Shown here: positions 8,694-18,719 of the stretch, in pieces
How the letters are laid out: every line of letters begins with the position of its first letter
Numbering within the stretch: the stretch's first letter is position 1
Made by a program: the position numbers and the translations under genes
Source: Methanohalophilus portucalensis
Lineage (GTDB): Archaea > Halobacteriota > Methanosarcinia > Methanosarcinales > Methanosarcinaceae
Assembly: GCF_002761295.1 (NCBI RefSeq)
Contig: NZ_CP017881.1
Coordinates: 433,087 to 497,086 of the forward strand
Reading direction: 5' to 3'
DNA length: 64,000 nt
Notes under the pieces: generated by a model
The model's input: only the letters and a program-made list of their open reading frames with translations
The model's database searches: none
Told to the model about the DNA's origin: nothing

Positions 8694-10064
8694 TTACATA
8701 TTCCTTCTAAACAAATAAATTGTAAATAATGCAATCAATCCAACAACACTTCCAAATCCGGGTGTTCCTTCAGACTCTACTTCACCGTTTATTCCGCCTT
8801 TAACGGACTCCATCTCTACAATCGGAACTTCATATTCTCCTCCAAATAGTTCATCTATAAGTGACTGGGGAGCAGATCTGTAGAGCAATTTCGTATCCAC
8901 AATAATGGGGTCGACTACACCTTCTGGTAAAGTAAAATTGTGCACTTCAATGGCAGTTGATTCAGGCGCAATCCTGTTATCAGATATCACATCTGTAACT
9001 TCCCATAATTTCATAGTAGGATTGCCGTCAGCATCGGAATATACGGCCCAGTAAATAGTTCCATTCTCGATATTGCCATCCTTATCCAGATTCCCTGAAC
9101 TGTAAATCTCGCGTCCCTGGCTGTCTTTTATATCCACCTGGGTCCACATTTGCCTGGCTTCAGTAAGTCCTGTAGGCAAATTATGACCTGCCCCGGAATT
9201 CGTAATCGACACTTCAATGGCAACTTCTTCGCCTGATTGCGCATTTTCGGGAATGTTTACCTCTAGTGTAGCCGCTTCCTGAAGTCTTTCGATTGCCATT
9301 TCTTTATGATCATCCTCGCCCAGTATCCCTGTAACAAAAACATTGGCTCCTGCGAAGTTGTGCACCGATATATGGTCTCTTTTGGGTGCACCAGATCCAG
9401 CACGCCCGGGATTTGCCTCAAATTCAGTAATTCCAGGTGTCATGTGGCAATCCTGGCATTGAACCTCTTCTTCAGCATAAGGGCCTTCGCTCCATGCCTG
9501 ATAGGTGTCATCCAGCACTACACCGGATGTTGGATGGGTGATCTGGTGACACATTCCGCAATACTCTGATTTTGTATAGAATTCACTGTACTGGGATTCA
9601 TGGAAAGTAGATTCGGAATCATCGAAAGGGCCATATTTGGTTTCAGAAGGGGCTACAGCATAACCTCCGTTGCCGATCTCAGAGGATTCCTTTACACTGT
9701 GGCAAAAATCACAGCCCACCCCTTCATCAGCCTCTTCACTTATATTTGGGTTATCTATAGGGGGGACCTGCCCTGAAACCACGCCGACAGGTATGTGACA
9801 GCGTGTACAGAACTCATCAAGGGAGCCATTCGACTCTTTACTTGCAAGTTTTAGTTCTTCCTGATAAAAAGGGTCATCAAAAGCATGGTAATGCATGCTG
9901 CCTTCCCACTGGCTCGTTGTGATAGCATGGCATCTGCTGCAGGTAGAATATGAAGTAAACTCTTCATGCGATAAGGTATCTGCTTCAGTGGGAGATGCAT
10001 CTGCTATACCTCCGGCACAGGCAAAAACTAATGTAAAAATAATAAATATGGTTATAATTCTCAC
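8694..10064 (-). CDS. Multiheme c-type cytochrome with PGF-CTERM anchor
   Basis: 456 residues. A signal peptide (MRIITIFIIFTLVFACAGG) is followed by five CxxCH heme motifs (CSRCH, CTRCH, CDFCH, CGMCH, CQDCH) in the first half. A beta-rich domain without heme motifs follows. The C-terminus TPGFGSVVGLIALF plus RRNM is a PGF-CTERM signal, known in archaea to be processed by archaeosortase A and linked to the surface lipid. The protein should face the outside of the cell. Start GTG 10064 follows AGGAGGG by 6 nt; the nearby ATG is followed at once by TAG. It resembles the multiheme c/nitrite-reductase-like group, but the substrate is not clear. Confidence 0.85.
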   Translation of the reverse strand: MRIITIFIIFTLVFACAGGIADASPTEADTLSHEEFTSYSTCSRCHAITTSQWEGSMHYHAFDDPFYQEELKLASKESNGSLDEFCTRCHIPVGVVSGQVPPIDNPNISEEADEGVGCDFCHSVKESSEIGNGGYAVAPSETKYGPFDDSESTFHESQYSEFYTKSEYCGMCHQITHPTSGVVLDDTYQAWSEGPYAEEEVQCQDCHMTPGITEFEANPGRAGSGAPKRDHISVHNFAGANVFVTGILGEDDHKEMAIERLQEAATLEVNIPENAQSGEEVAIEVSITNSGAGHNLPTGLTEARQMWTQVDIKDSQGREIYSSGNLDKDGNIENGTIYWAVYSDADGNPTMKLWEVTDVISDNRIAPESTAIEVHNFTLPEGVVDPIIVDTKLLYRSAPQSLIDELFGGEYEVPIVEMESVKGGINGEVESEGTPGFGSVVGLIALFTIYLFRRNM

Positions 10065-10126
10065 TACATACCCTCCTGAGATCCCCCAATATTAATCAGA
10101 AGGAGGCTTGTATGCCTCCTACTGTC

Positions 10127-10477
10127 TTACTCCTGCAGTAACTTAAGTGCCTCCCTGCATGCTGCAACTGCAGGTGCACCTGAAGTGATAGAGATCACTT
10201 CCATAGTTTCCATTATTTCCTCTGCTGTGGCGCCATTTTTCAGAGCGCTCTTCATCTGGGAGACTGTACAGGCCTCACACTGTTTGGAGGCAACGACTGC
10301 CAGTGCCATAAGTATCTTGTACTTGGCAGGCATTGCACCGTCTGACAACAGTTTGTCATGACATCTCCTGTACTTATTAACGAAGTTGGGATCGATTTCC
10401 TTCAGTGTGTGGAGAATATTCGGGGCAAACCCCATCTTATTCTCTATATCCTGTACTACTTTCTCATGTTCTGTCAT
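10127..10477 (-). CDS. Carboxymuconolactone decarboxylase / AhpD-like protein
   Basis: 116 residues of the AhpD-like fold. The family redox motif is CEACTVSQ, with CxxC and no downstream histidine in the usual spacing. AhpD-like proteins are small disulfide reductases or peroxidase partners. AAGGAGGT lies 7 nt before ATG 10477, so I prefer this start to the upstream in-frame ATG at 10516. It fits the oxidative-stress flavour of the operon. Confidence 0.75.
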   Translation of the reverse strand: MTEHEKVVQDIENKMGFAPNILHTLKEIDPNFVNKYRRCHDKLLSDGAMPAKYKILMALAVVASKQCEACTVSQMKSALKNGATAEEIMETMEVISITSGAPAVAACREALKLLQE

Positions 10478-10496
10478 CTTTAGTACCTCCTTTACA

Positions 10497-10712
10497 TCAT
10501 ACACATGCATCTTCAACAGTATTTTCGAGACAATAATTGCACATGAAATGGGGCAATCCTTTGTGCAGGTGCTTCACATTTGGTGGTTTGCCTACAGAAA
10601 CCTGGAGGGGCATCTCCTTTGCATGGGCAGAACACAGGCCTTTCCCACAAACAATACATACAACTGATGCTTCTTCCGTTTTACCTTCTTCCGCACAATC
10701 ATAACATTTCAT
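10497..10712 (-). CDS. DUF2180 zinc-finger-like protein, copy 2
   Basis: 71 residues, Cys-rich: [10 protein letters not shown], then [12 protein letters not shown] and FMCNYC. Spacing suggests one or two zinc sites. It is a paralogue of the next upstream gene and of the archaeal DUF2180 family, whose function is unknown. Start ATG 10712 or 10715 follows AAGGTGATC. Confidence 0.7.
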   Translation of the reverse strand: MKCYDCAEEGKTEEASVVCIVCGKGLCSAHAKEMPLQVSVGKPPNVKHLHKGLPHFMCNYCLENTVEDACV

Positions 10713-10725
10713 CATATTGATCACC

Positions 10726-10962
10726 TTAGGAATTTTCTGTCAGGGCTTCATGGCAGGGATTGCATATTATTTTCAGAAGAGGCTGCATGTCGTCAATTTC
10801 ACATGCATCTCCCATACATTTGAGACGGATTTCATATTCTCCTTCCCATACGGGGACCTTTTCCCTTACATAATGTTCTTCACAGATGCCTCTGCCACAG
10901 ATAATACAAATTCCAATTGTATCTGTTTTCTTGTTTTCTTTTTCACATTCAAAACATTTCAT
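10726..10962 (-). CDS. DUF2180 zinc-finger-like protein, copy 1
   Basis: 78 residues: MKCFECEKEN, CIICGRGICEEH and IICNPCHE. It shares the cysteine pattern of the gene after it, so the pair is a tandem duplication that has diverged. SD GGGAG precedes the ATG. The role is unknown; a redox or metal-sensing adaptor is possible. Confidence 0.7.
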   Translation of the reverse strand: MKCFECEKENKKTDTIGICIICGRGICEEHYVREKVPVWEGEYEIRLKCMGDACEIDDMQPLLKIICNPCHEALTENS

Positions 10963-11011
10963 TATTGGTTCACTCCCTTATTGATTCTGAAATAATACAT
11001 TAACAGGATGA

Positions 11012-11134
11012 TTATTCCATAAGTTCCATTTCTTCCCCACAGCAAATAAGTACTCCGCCGCCAACTTCAGTGACTTCAACTTCGTTGCCACAGATATTAC
11101 AAATGTATTTTTCACCTACTTTTTGAACTCCCAT
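11012..11134 (-). CDS. Desulforedoxin-like mini-protein
   Basis: 40 residues that read [20 protein letters not shown], then [20 protein letters not shown]. CxxC followed by CC is the iron site of desulforedoxin and of the N-terminal domain of desulfoferrodoxin; the iron is bound by four cysteines. The start ATG at 11134 has AAGGAG upstream. It is the first gene of the redox operon. Superoxide or electron-carrier roles are known for the larger relatives, but for the stand-alone mini-protein the role is inference. Confidence 0.85.
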   Translation of the reverse strand: MGVQKVGEKYICNICGNEVEVTEVGGGVLICCGEEMELME

Positions 11135-11263
11135 AGATTCAACTCCTTGTATTTATTTGCATAATAAAAGAGGATAGATGATTATTTATGCATATCGGTG
11201 GCTGGGAAAATATAGCAGCCTGTATTATATCAGTGCCCTTCGGGATAAGCCTGGTAGATGACT

Positions 11264-11273
11264 GATATATAAG
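11264..11273 (+). promoter_or_regulatory. TATA box for mer operon
   Basis: GATATATAAG in the 232-nt region between the divergent redox operon and mer. The distance to the mer start implies a leader of about 70 nt. Confidence 0.5.
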
Positions 11274-11312
11274 CAAACAGGAATATGCCGTTCAAAATCA
11301 ATAAGGTTTTAA

Positions 11313-12352
<1,040 letters not shown>

Positions 12353-12353
<1 letters not shown>

Positions 12354-13381
12354 TGGTTCATCCGAAGATACTAGAGGTCATTGATTATGACGTCTGTACC
12401 GCTTGCGGGGCATGTGTTTCAGCATGTCCTGCCGGTGCCATCGTCATGAACAAAAAGGCCGAAGTAAGAGATCCGGACAATTTGGAGTTGTTCACTAAAG
12501 GTGCTGCCCCAAATGTCTGTGAAGGTTGCTATACCTGTGGACGCATCTGTCCCGTAGTGGATGGTTATGTCGAGGATGAATTTGCAAATGTCAGGAGTTT
12601 CTTTGGTGCAAAAAGTGACATCGAAGGACAGGACGGTGGTGCAACAACTGCAATTGCAAGCAAACTGCTTGAATTGGGAGAAGTGGACTGCTTTGTGGGA
12701 ATTACCCGCAATGACAACTGGGAAACCCAACTTGAAGTATTCACCGATCCAGAACAAATCAAGAGGGCCAAAGGAACCAAATACACATATGATTCCGTAC
12801 TCTCTGCTCTGAGGGACCCCTTCGAACAATATGATAAAATCGGTGTAATCGGTGTACCCTGCCAGGCTCACGGTGCACGCTTGATATCCGAAAATGTCAA
12901 TGACAAGATCGTGGTTATTATAGGGCTTCTTTGTATGGAAAGTTTTTATCATGATGTAATGTCTGATAAAATCATCAAAGAGATAATGGAACTCAATCCT
13001 GAAGATGTTGTAAAGTTCGACTTCGCAAAGGGTAAGTTCTGGGCATACACAAAGGATGGCGAAAGTCACAGTGTCAAGATCCCACAAGTTGGTCCGCATG
13101 CCAGGAATCCCTGCCACCACTGCTGTGATTACACATCAGTTTCAGCAGATATATCAATAGGTTCTGTAGGTGCACCGGATGGATGGAACAGTGTTCTGAT
13201 CCGTACAGACGAAGGTGAAAAATACTTCAAGATGGCTGAAGATGAACTTGAGATAATGGAAGATCCAAAACCGGGAATGGACCTTGTCAAGAAACTGGCA
13301 ACAATGAAACACACCAACAATTCACAACATTATCTTGAAGTTTGCGAGAAATTCAGCTTCGACGAATGTGGCATCAGATAA
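12353..13381 (+). CDS. fpoF: F420H2 dehydrogenase subunit F
   Basis: 342 residues of the FrhB/FpoF family. Two ferredoxin-type cysteine clusters stand at the N-terminus: CTACGACVSACP and CEGCYTCGRICP. An FAD/F420-binding domain follows, with the conserved GVPCQAHGARL. The protein oxidises F420H2 and feeds electrons to the Fpo membrane complex and also to ferredoxin. Other fpo genes are not in this window, as in Methanosarcina, where fpoF stands beside mer. TGATG overlap with mer. Confidence 0.92.
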
Positions 13382-13384
13382 AAC

Positions 13385-13906
13385 ATGAATCTTAAAAGGG
13401 CATTCTATATAGGGCGCTTCCAGCCATTCCACAAAGGCCACTATTCGGTCATAAAAACGATTGGAAAAGATATTGATGAACTCGTAATAGGTGTCGGAAG
13501 CGCTCAAAGAAGCCATGAAACACCGAATCCCTTTACTGCCGGTGAACGCATAATGATGATTCGTCATTCTCTTGCAGATACGGACATCAAACATTATGCA
13601 GTCCCCATTGATGACATCCAGCAAAACGCAGTTTGGGTTTCCTATGTCACCGCACGGACACCTCCTTTTGACATAGTTTATTCCAATAATCCTCTAATCC
13701 TCGAGCTTTTCGAAGAAGCAGGCATAGAAACAAAGCAACCTCCCATGTACCACCGGGATAAGTATTCAGGCACCCAAATCCGTGAAAAGATGATTGCCGG
13801 TGAAAAATGGGAGCAACTAGTCCCCGAATCAGTTACAGAAGTTATTGAAGAGATTGATGGTGTCAGGAGATTAAAACATGTCTCCGGAAGCGATCAAACT
13901 TTCTGA
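13385..13906 (+). CDS. nadM: Nicotinamide-nucleotide adenylyltransferase, archaeal type
   Basis: 173 residues. GRFQPFHKGHYSVI is the nucleotidyltransferase HxGH-type loop and YSGTQIREKM is the second ATP-binding motif. It makes NAD from NMN and ATP. It starts 3 nt after fpoF and probably belongs to the same transcript. It ends in TGA, directly followed by a TAG that is not used. Confidence 0.92.
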   Translation: MNLKRAFYIGRFQPFHKGHYSVIKTIGKDIDELVIGVGSAQRSHETPNPFTAGERIMMIRHSLADTDIKHYAVPIDDIQQNAVWVSYVTARTPPFDIVYSNNPLILELFEEAGIETKQPPMYHRDKYSGTQIREKMIAGEKWEQLVPESVTEVIEEIDGVRRLKHVSGSDQTF

Positions 13907-13982
13907 TAGACTCCTGTCCTTAATTTTTTATATTACGTCCGTTGAATATTATATAGTGTAAGGAATATACAGGGGGCATCTA

Positions 13983-14183
13983 ATGACTGATAAAGCACCG
14001 GTATTTTGTGAAAAATATTGTATTGTATGCAGGGGAGCAAGAGCTGGAAATCCTATCTGTAAGGCAATCCAGAATCTTGAACTCAAGATATTTGGTAAGG
14101 AAGGTTGCATATGGGGAAAAGCAAGGACCAGATATTACGGCGTAACACCTGATGAGGAAATACCTCCGGAAAAGAAAGAGTGA
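13983..14183 (+). CDS. Small Cys-containing hypothetical protein
   Basis: 66 residues with FCEKYCIVCRGARAGNPIC and a later single cysteine in GCIWGKARTRYYGV. I do not recognise a named family, but the pattern looks conserved and metal-binding. AGGGGG lies shortly before the ATG at 13983. It ends next to the convergent adenylate kinase gene. Confidence 0.6.
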   Translation: MTDKAPVFCEKYCIVCRGARAGNPICKAIQNLELKIFGKEGCIWGKARTRYYGVTPDEEIPPEKKE

Positions 14184-14738
14184 TCAGAATATTTCCCCGC
14201 TCCAATCAAAAGCACCGGGTTTGAATTTATCAAGGGGCGGATGTCCTGAGGATATGCCTTCGATTATCTCTCTTACATCCCCCGCAACTTCACTCATACT
14301 TCGACCTGTGGTATCAACTTCAAATACCATTTCACAGTTTTCAACTGATTCTACAAGTATTACATCGAGGCATTCTGCTTCTATATTCTCGTCAACTTTT
14401 GCAGGTTTGTATCCCCTTTCCCCAAGCCTTTTTTTGAGTTCGTCGGGAGCCGTACGTAGGACGATGGAAACATCTGCAATCAGATGGGCCATGTGGCTGT
14501 CAATGATTACAGGCTTTTCAGATTCTTCTATGGCTGACAGCCGCTTTTGTACCACATCAATGTCAGTAACTACACAGTCGCGTTGCTCATCTTCTTCCAA
14601 GAAAAGATTCTCGGATTTTATGAGTTCGTTCAGATGAACTACTCGATATCCAAATTCATTCTCAAGCAGCCCGGATATAGATGTTTTCCCGCATCCGGGG
14701 GTGCCGGTTAAAGCAATAAACATATGTCCCGAATACAA
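14184..14738 (-). CDS. Archaeal adenylate kinase, AK6/Fap7 type
   Basis: About 180 residues. The P-loop TGTPGCGKTS is near residue 11, the NMP-binding region is HLNELIKSE and the LID-like segment is near ERGYKPAK. Family members interconvert adenine nucleotides and in eukaryotes and archaea act in small ribosomal subunit maturation (Fap7). The start is either TTG 14738 or ATG 14723. It follows trpG in the same orientation after 19 nt and may be the last gene of the trp transcript. Confidence 0.8.
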   Translation of the reverse strand: MYSGHMFIALTGTPGCGKTSISGLLENEFGYRVVHLNELIKSENLFLEEDEQRDCVVTDIDVVQKRLSAIEESEKPVIIDSHMAHLIADVSIVLRTAPDELKKRLGERGYKPAKVDENIEAECLDVILVESVENCEMVFEVDTTGRSMSEVAGDVREIIEGISSGHPPLDKFKPGAFDWSGEIF

Positions 14739-14757
14739 TTGCCTCTACTATTAAGGA

Positions 14758-15342
14758 TTAATCCTCCTGTATGCCCAGAGCCAGAAAATTTTCAATAATT
14801 TTTAAACCATCACTCATAAGGACTGATTCAGGATGGAACTGGATGCCATAGACCAGGTGTTCCTTATGCTTTATCGCCATTATTGAGCCATCTTTTGTAT
14901 GGGCAATGGATTCCAGGGAAGGGGCAAGTTCTTTAATTTCCAGTGAATGATATCTTCCTCCTTCAAAAGGATTGGAAAATCCCGCAAAAAGAAGCGAATC
15001 ACTGTGAATTATTGATGAAGCCTTTCCGTGGACGGGCCCCTTTTCACATCTGCCCGTACTGCCTCCGTAAGCCCGATTTATAGCCTGATGGCCAAGGCAA
15101 ACTCCCAGTATAGGGGTATTTGGGCCGTATTCCTTAATAATTTGGAGGCAGTTGCCGATATCCTCGGGTCTTTCAGGAATGCCGGGGCCGGGTGATATGA
15201 CAATGGCGTCTGGTTTTATATTCCTGACTTCTTCTATTTTTACAGTATTTGGAACAACTACGGTTTCAACACCCAATACGGAAAAGGCATCCACAAGGTT
15301 CCATACAAAGGAATCCCGGTTGTTTACAAACAGTACTTTCAT
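14758..15342 (-). CDS. trpG: Anthranilate synthase component II (glutamine amidotransferase)
   Basis: 194 residues, class I glutaminase. The catalytic cysteine is in GVCLGHQAI near residue 78, with His and Glu in QFHPESVL near 168. It supplies ammonia to TrpE. Start ATG 15342 with AGAGGTGA just upstream; an in-frame GTG at 15351 is the alternative. It follows trpE with only a 2-nt offset, so the two are coupled. Confidence 0.95.
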   Translation of the reverse strand: MKVLFVNNRDSFVWNLVDAFSVLGVETVVVPNTVKIEEVRNIKPDAIVISPGPGIPERPEDIGNCLQIIKEYGPNTPILGVCLGHQAINRAYGGSTGRCEKGPVHGKASSIIHSDSLLFAGFSNPFEGGRYHSLEIKELAPSLESIAHTKDGSIMAIKHKEHLVYGIQFHPESVLMSDGLKIIENFLALGIQED

Positions 15343-15343
15343 A

Positions 15344-16909
15344 TCATTCACCTCTTACCGCTTTGAGCATGGCAGCCATTTTGCGCTCGGTTTCCTCATA
15401 TTCTTTCGAAGGTACTGAATCTGCAACTATACCGGCACCTGCCTGAATCATTACATGTCCCTCTCTCATAACAACCGTACGTATTGCAATTGCAAAGTCC
15501 GCATCCCCGTTCCAGGAAAAGTAACCGATTCCTCCGCCGTAGACACCCCTGCCGATTCCTTCAAGTTTTCTTATGATCTCCATTGCCCGTATCTTGGGTG
15601 CACCTGAAAGGGTCCCTGCAGGAAGAAGTGCCTTGATGGCATCGAACTGGTCGCATTCAGGTCTTAATTTACCTTCCACCGTGCTTTCGATATGCTGTAC
15701 ATGAGAATAACGTACCACTTTCATGAAATCGGATACTTCTACAGAACCGCCTTCACAAACCATACGTACATCGTTGCGGGACAGATCAACAAGCATCACA
15801 TGTTCTGCCCTTTCTTTTTCATCATGTAGCATTATTTCGGCATACCTGCAATCTTCAGTTTCGCTTTCACCCCTGGGGCATGTCCCTGCGATAGGATTGG
15901 TTATCACATGCCCATTATCCACAGTCATCAGGGTTTCAGGACTGGCACCCACCACGGCCATATCCTTAAACGAAAGCAGATACATGTAAGGACTCGGATT
16001 AATAGAGCGTAGTTTCCTGTATAGGTAAAGAGGACTATTGTGGTAGGGTAATTCATAGCGCCTTGAAAGGACTACCTGGAAAATATCACCGTCCAGAATA
16101 TGTTCCTTAGCCTTGCTTACTGCATCTTCATATTCTGCCCGGTCCATTGTGCAGGAAATATTCTCACTTTTCGCACTTCTCGCAGATTCATTTTCCTTGA
16201 TCAATGATGATCGGTTAAGTACTACCTGCATGCTGCGGGCTTCTTCAAGTACATCATCATAGACCTGTGCTGCATTTGAGGAATTTGCAAGTGGAGTTTT
16301 CACGTAATAAGTCCTCTTTTCAAGATGGTCAAAAACAAAGGTACTTGTAGTGAACATAAACTGCATGTCCGGTTCATCTGCGCCTTTTGGAATTTCCTGT
16401 TTTAACCAGCAGTCATAGATAATGTCATATCCGGCATATCCCATTGCTCCACCCAGGAAAGTCTGCCTGTCAAATCGATTTGCATTGAGAAGGGGGAGTG
16501 ACTCATCGGCCACGAATACTTTCCTGAGGGCGTCTAAGACTTCATATCCTGTTTTTATGGTTCCTTCAAAATGACAGGATTTGGATTCAAGAGAATCGCA
16601 TACCTCTCCCAGTCTTTTTTCCATCAGAGCTGTCAGGGCTGATTCATGTGACATTGTCAGACAAACACGTCTGCCTTTGACAGAAAATAATGCAAGGGGG
16701 TCTGCACCTACAAAAGAAAAACGTGCGTGCCTGCTCTCTTTTTCTACAGATTCAAGAATATAGGAGTAATCAAAATGATTCTCCAGAAGAGTGTATAGGT
16801 CAAGTGGGGAAAGGGATGTTTCCACCTCGGCTACCAGCTGTACAAGGGCCGGATTGTCCTCTTTATTAACAAGTGAAATGAAATCATCTCTTCCAATATC
16901 AAATTCCAT
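15344..16909 (-). CDS. trpE: Anthranilate synthase component I
   Basis: 521 residues. The N-terminal domain carries LLENHFDYSYILESVEK, where LLES-like residues normally form the tryptophan feedback site. The C-terminal chorismate-binding domain has PIAGTCPRGESETED, LVDLSRNDVRMV and GTLSGAPKIRAMEII. It makes anthranilate from chorismate with TrpG. Start ATG 16909 overlaps the trpF stop (TGATG). The order trpD-trpF-trpE-trpG; trpC, trpB and trpA are not in this window. Confidence 0.95.
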   Translation of the reverse strand: MEFDIGRDDFISLVNKEDNPALVQLVAEVETSLSPLDLYTLLENHFDYSYILESVEKESRHARFSFVGADPLALFSVKGRRVCLTMSHESALTALMEKRLGEVCDSLESKSCHFEGTIKTGYEVLDALRKVFVADESLPLLNANRFDRQTFLGGAMGYAGYDIIYDCWLKQEIPKGADEPDMQFMFTTSTFVFDHLEKRTYYVKTPLANSSNAAQVYDDVLEEARSMQVVLNRSSLIKENESARSAKSENISCTMDRAEYEDAVSKAKEHILDGDIFQVVLSRRYELPYHNSPLYLYRKLRSINPSPYMYLLSFKDMAVVGASPETLMTVDNGHVITNPIAGTCPRGESETEDCRYAEIMLHDEKERAEHVMLVDLSRNDVRMVCEGGSVEVSDFMKVVRYSHVQHIESTVEGKLRPECDQFDAIKALLPAGTLSGAPKIRAMEIIRKLEGIGRGVYGGGIGYFSWNGDADFAIAIRTVVMREGHVMIQAGAGIVADSVPSKEYEETERKMAAMLKAVRGE

Positions 16910-17574
16910 CAATTACTACACCTCACAGATTCTATAAAATCACAAACAAGATTCAAATCTTTTTTACCATTCAATTCAACCCCGGAGGAAACATCCACTC
17001 CATATGGGGATACGATATCCACACATTCGCCTACATTCTTTGGGTTTAGGCCTCCTGCCACAATCAAAGGGACAGGGATGTTTTTTGCAACTTCACTGCT
17101 TATCTTCCAGTCATGGGTCAGACCACTGCCTCCGCCGCCACCGCTACAGGCAGTATCCAGAATTACTGCATCAATCAGGTTACATTCTGCGAGATCATTG
17201 ATGATTTTAATCGTTTCCTGTATCTTTGTTTCATCAGAAATCGAAAATTTCTGGATTATCCTGACATGCATTGACTGCAGTGCAGTGAGTAATCCTCTGT
17301 CAGCAGTGGAATGTACCTGCACCATGTCCGGTCTAGCATTGCTTACAAGTTTCCTGGCATGTGTGATCGACTCTGGCATTATTACCATCACCGTAGTGAC
17401 AAAAGGAGGAGTGGCTTTTATAAGCTCAATGCTTAATTTCATATCCAGATTGCGAGGCGTATCCACCGGCACTTCTGTTATAAAACCTACCGCATCAGCA
17501 CCACAATTTACTGCAATACCTATATCATCCACAGACTTCATTCCGCAGATTTTCACCCTTGTGGCAGGTTGCAT
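16909..17574 (-). CDS. trpF: Phosphoribosylanthranilate isomerase
   Basis: 221 residues, TIM barrel. VKICGMKSVDDI at the N-terminus holds the catalytic cysteine, and VILDTACSGGGGGSG has the catalytic aspartate. IVAGGLNPKNV is the phosphate loop. Start ATG 17574 has AGGGGATCAA upstream; a longer reading from 17604 has no ribosome site. It overlaps the end of trpD by about 50 nt. Confidence 0.93.
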   Translation of the reverse strand: MQPATRVKICGMKSVDDIGIAVNCGADAVGFITEVPVDTPRNLDMKLSIELIKATPPFVTTVMVIMPESITHARKLVSNARPDMVQVHSTADRGLLTALQSMHVRIIQKFSISDETKIQETIKIINDLAECNLIDAVILDTACSGGGGGSGLTHDWKISSEVAKNIPVPLIVAGGLNPKNVGECVDIVSPYGVDVSSGVELNGKKDLNLVCDFIESVRCSN

Positions 17575-18586
17575 TTGATCCCCTGGAATTTGTGAATTGT
17601 GCAAGTTCTTCTAGCTTTTCAAGAGCTTTGCCATTGTCGATTACCTTTTCAGCAATTCTTGCGGCTTCATTGAGAGACGGGGCCTTATCTGCAACATAGA
17701 TAGCAGCGGCAGCGTTAGCCACCACTATATCCCTTTTGGGTCCCTTTTCACCCTGCAGGATATAATGTATGTCCGTTGCATTTTCTTCTGGAGTCCCGCC
17801 GACAACATCAGGTGCAGATGCTCTTTTAAAACCAAGATCTTCAGGTTTAATCTCGTAGGTAGTGATTAATCCGTCCTTTAGTTCTGCTACGTATGTTTCC
17901 GAGAGGGTGGATATTTCATCCATGCCATCACCATGGACCACCAGTACTCTTTCTTTTCCAAGTTTCCTGAGGACCTGCGCAAAGGGTTTGCAGAGGGCTT
18001 TATCGTATACTCCCACAACCTGTCTGGAAGCAAGTGTCGGATTTGAAAGCGGGCCCAGGAGATTAAAGATTGACCGGAATCCGAGTTCTTTCCTGATTGG
18101 AGCAACCCTCTTCATGGCAGGATGGAAATATGGCGCAAAGAGAAAACCGATTCCTACGGACTCCATACATCTTTTCACTTCTGCCGGAGAACAGTTCAGG
18201 TCAATACCGAGAGATTCAAGCACATCGGCACTTCCCGAAAGAGACGTCACGGCACGATTCCCATGTTTTGCGATTGGTACATCTGCAGCTGCAGCTATAA
18301 TGGCTGCTGAGGTGGAAATATTGATTGTGTTATGGCGGTCTCCGCCCGTCCCAACAATATCTACAAGTGGTCCGGCAATTGCTGGTTTTATTATGACAGC
18401 TTCATCAAGCATTCCTTCTACAAAACCACTTATTTCTTCCACACTTTCCCCTTTTATAGTCAAAGCTCCAAGAAAAGCTCCTATCTGGGCATCTGTTGCC
18501 TCCTGTAGGATATATTTCAGAGTTTTCTTTGCTTCAGTAGCATTCAGGTCTTCTCCGTTTACTATTTTTTGCAGGCACCGTTGCAT
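17525..18586 (-). CDS. trpD: Anthranilate phosphoribosyltransferase
   Basis: 353 residues. DIVGTGGDRHNTINISTSAA near residue 80 binds the phosphoribosyl diphosphate, and KHGNRAVTSLSGSADVLE follows. It attaches the ribose phosphate to anthranilate. First gene of the trp cluster. The start is uncertain: ATG 18586 (MQRCLQK) fits the family best, while ATGs at 18601 and 18640 are in frame. Confidence 0.93.
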   Translation of the reverse strand: MQRCLQKIVNGEDLNATEAKKTLKYILQEATDAQIGAFLGALTIKGESVEEISGFVEGMLDEAVIIKPAIAGPLVDIVGTGGDRHNTINISTSAAIIAAAADVPIAKHGNRAVTSLSGSADVLESLGIDLNCSPAEVKRCMESVGIGFLFAPYFHPAMKRVAPIRKELGFRSIFNLLGPLSNPTLASRQVVGVYDKALCKPFAQVLRKLGKERVLVVHGDGMDEISTLSETYVAELKDGLITTYEIKPEDLGFKRASAPDVVGGTPEENATDIHYILQGEKGPKRDIVVANAAAAIYVADKAPSLNEAARIAEKVIDNGKALEKLEELAQFTNSRGSNATCHKGENLRNEVCG

Positions 18587-18719
18587 ATAATCACCATACA
18601 TGAATGTATTAAGTTGTACAATTATGTACAGGTTTTCCATAGTATAAAAATATATCTCTCATAATGCAACACCCAAAATAAAAATACAATAAAACGAATA
18701 ATAAAGAGAGGAGCAATGA

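Noticed and set aside
12419-13120. 233-codon minus-strand frame opposite fpoF
   Set aside because: Shadow of fpoF with no ribosome site or family match.
13904-13909. TAG at 13907-13909 as a stop for nadM
   Set aside because: The in-frame stop is TGA at 13904-13906; TAG comes after it and is not the terminator.
17862-18590. 242-codon plus-strand frame opposite trpD
   Set aside because: Shadow of a strongly supported trpD gene.
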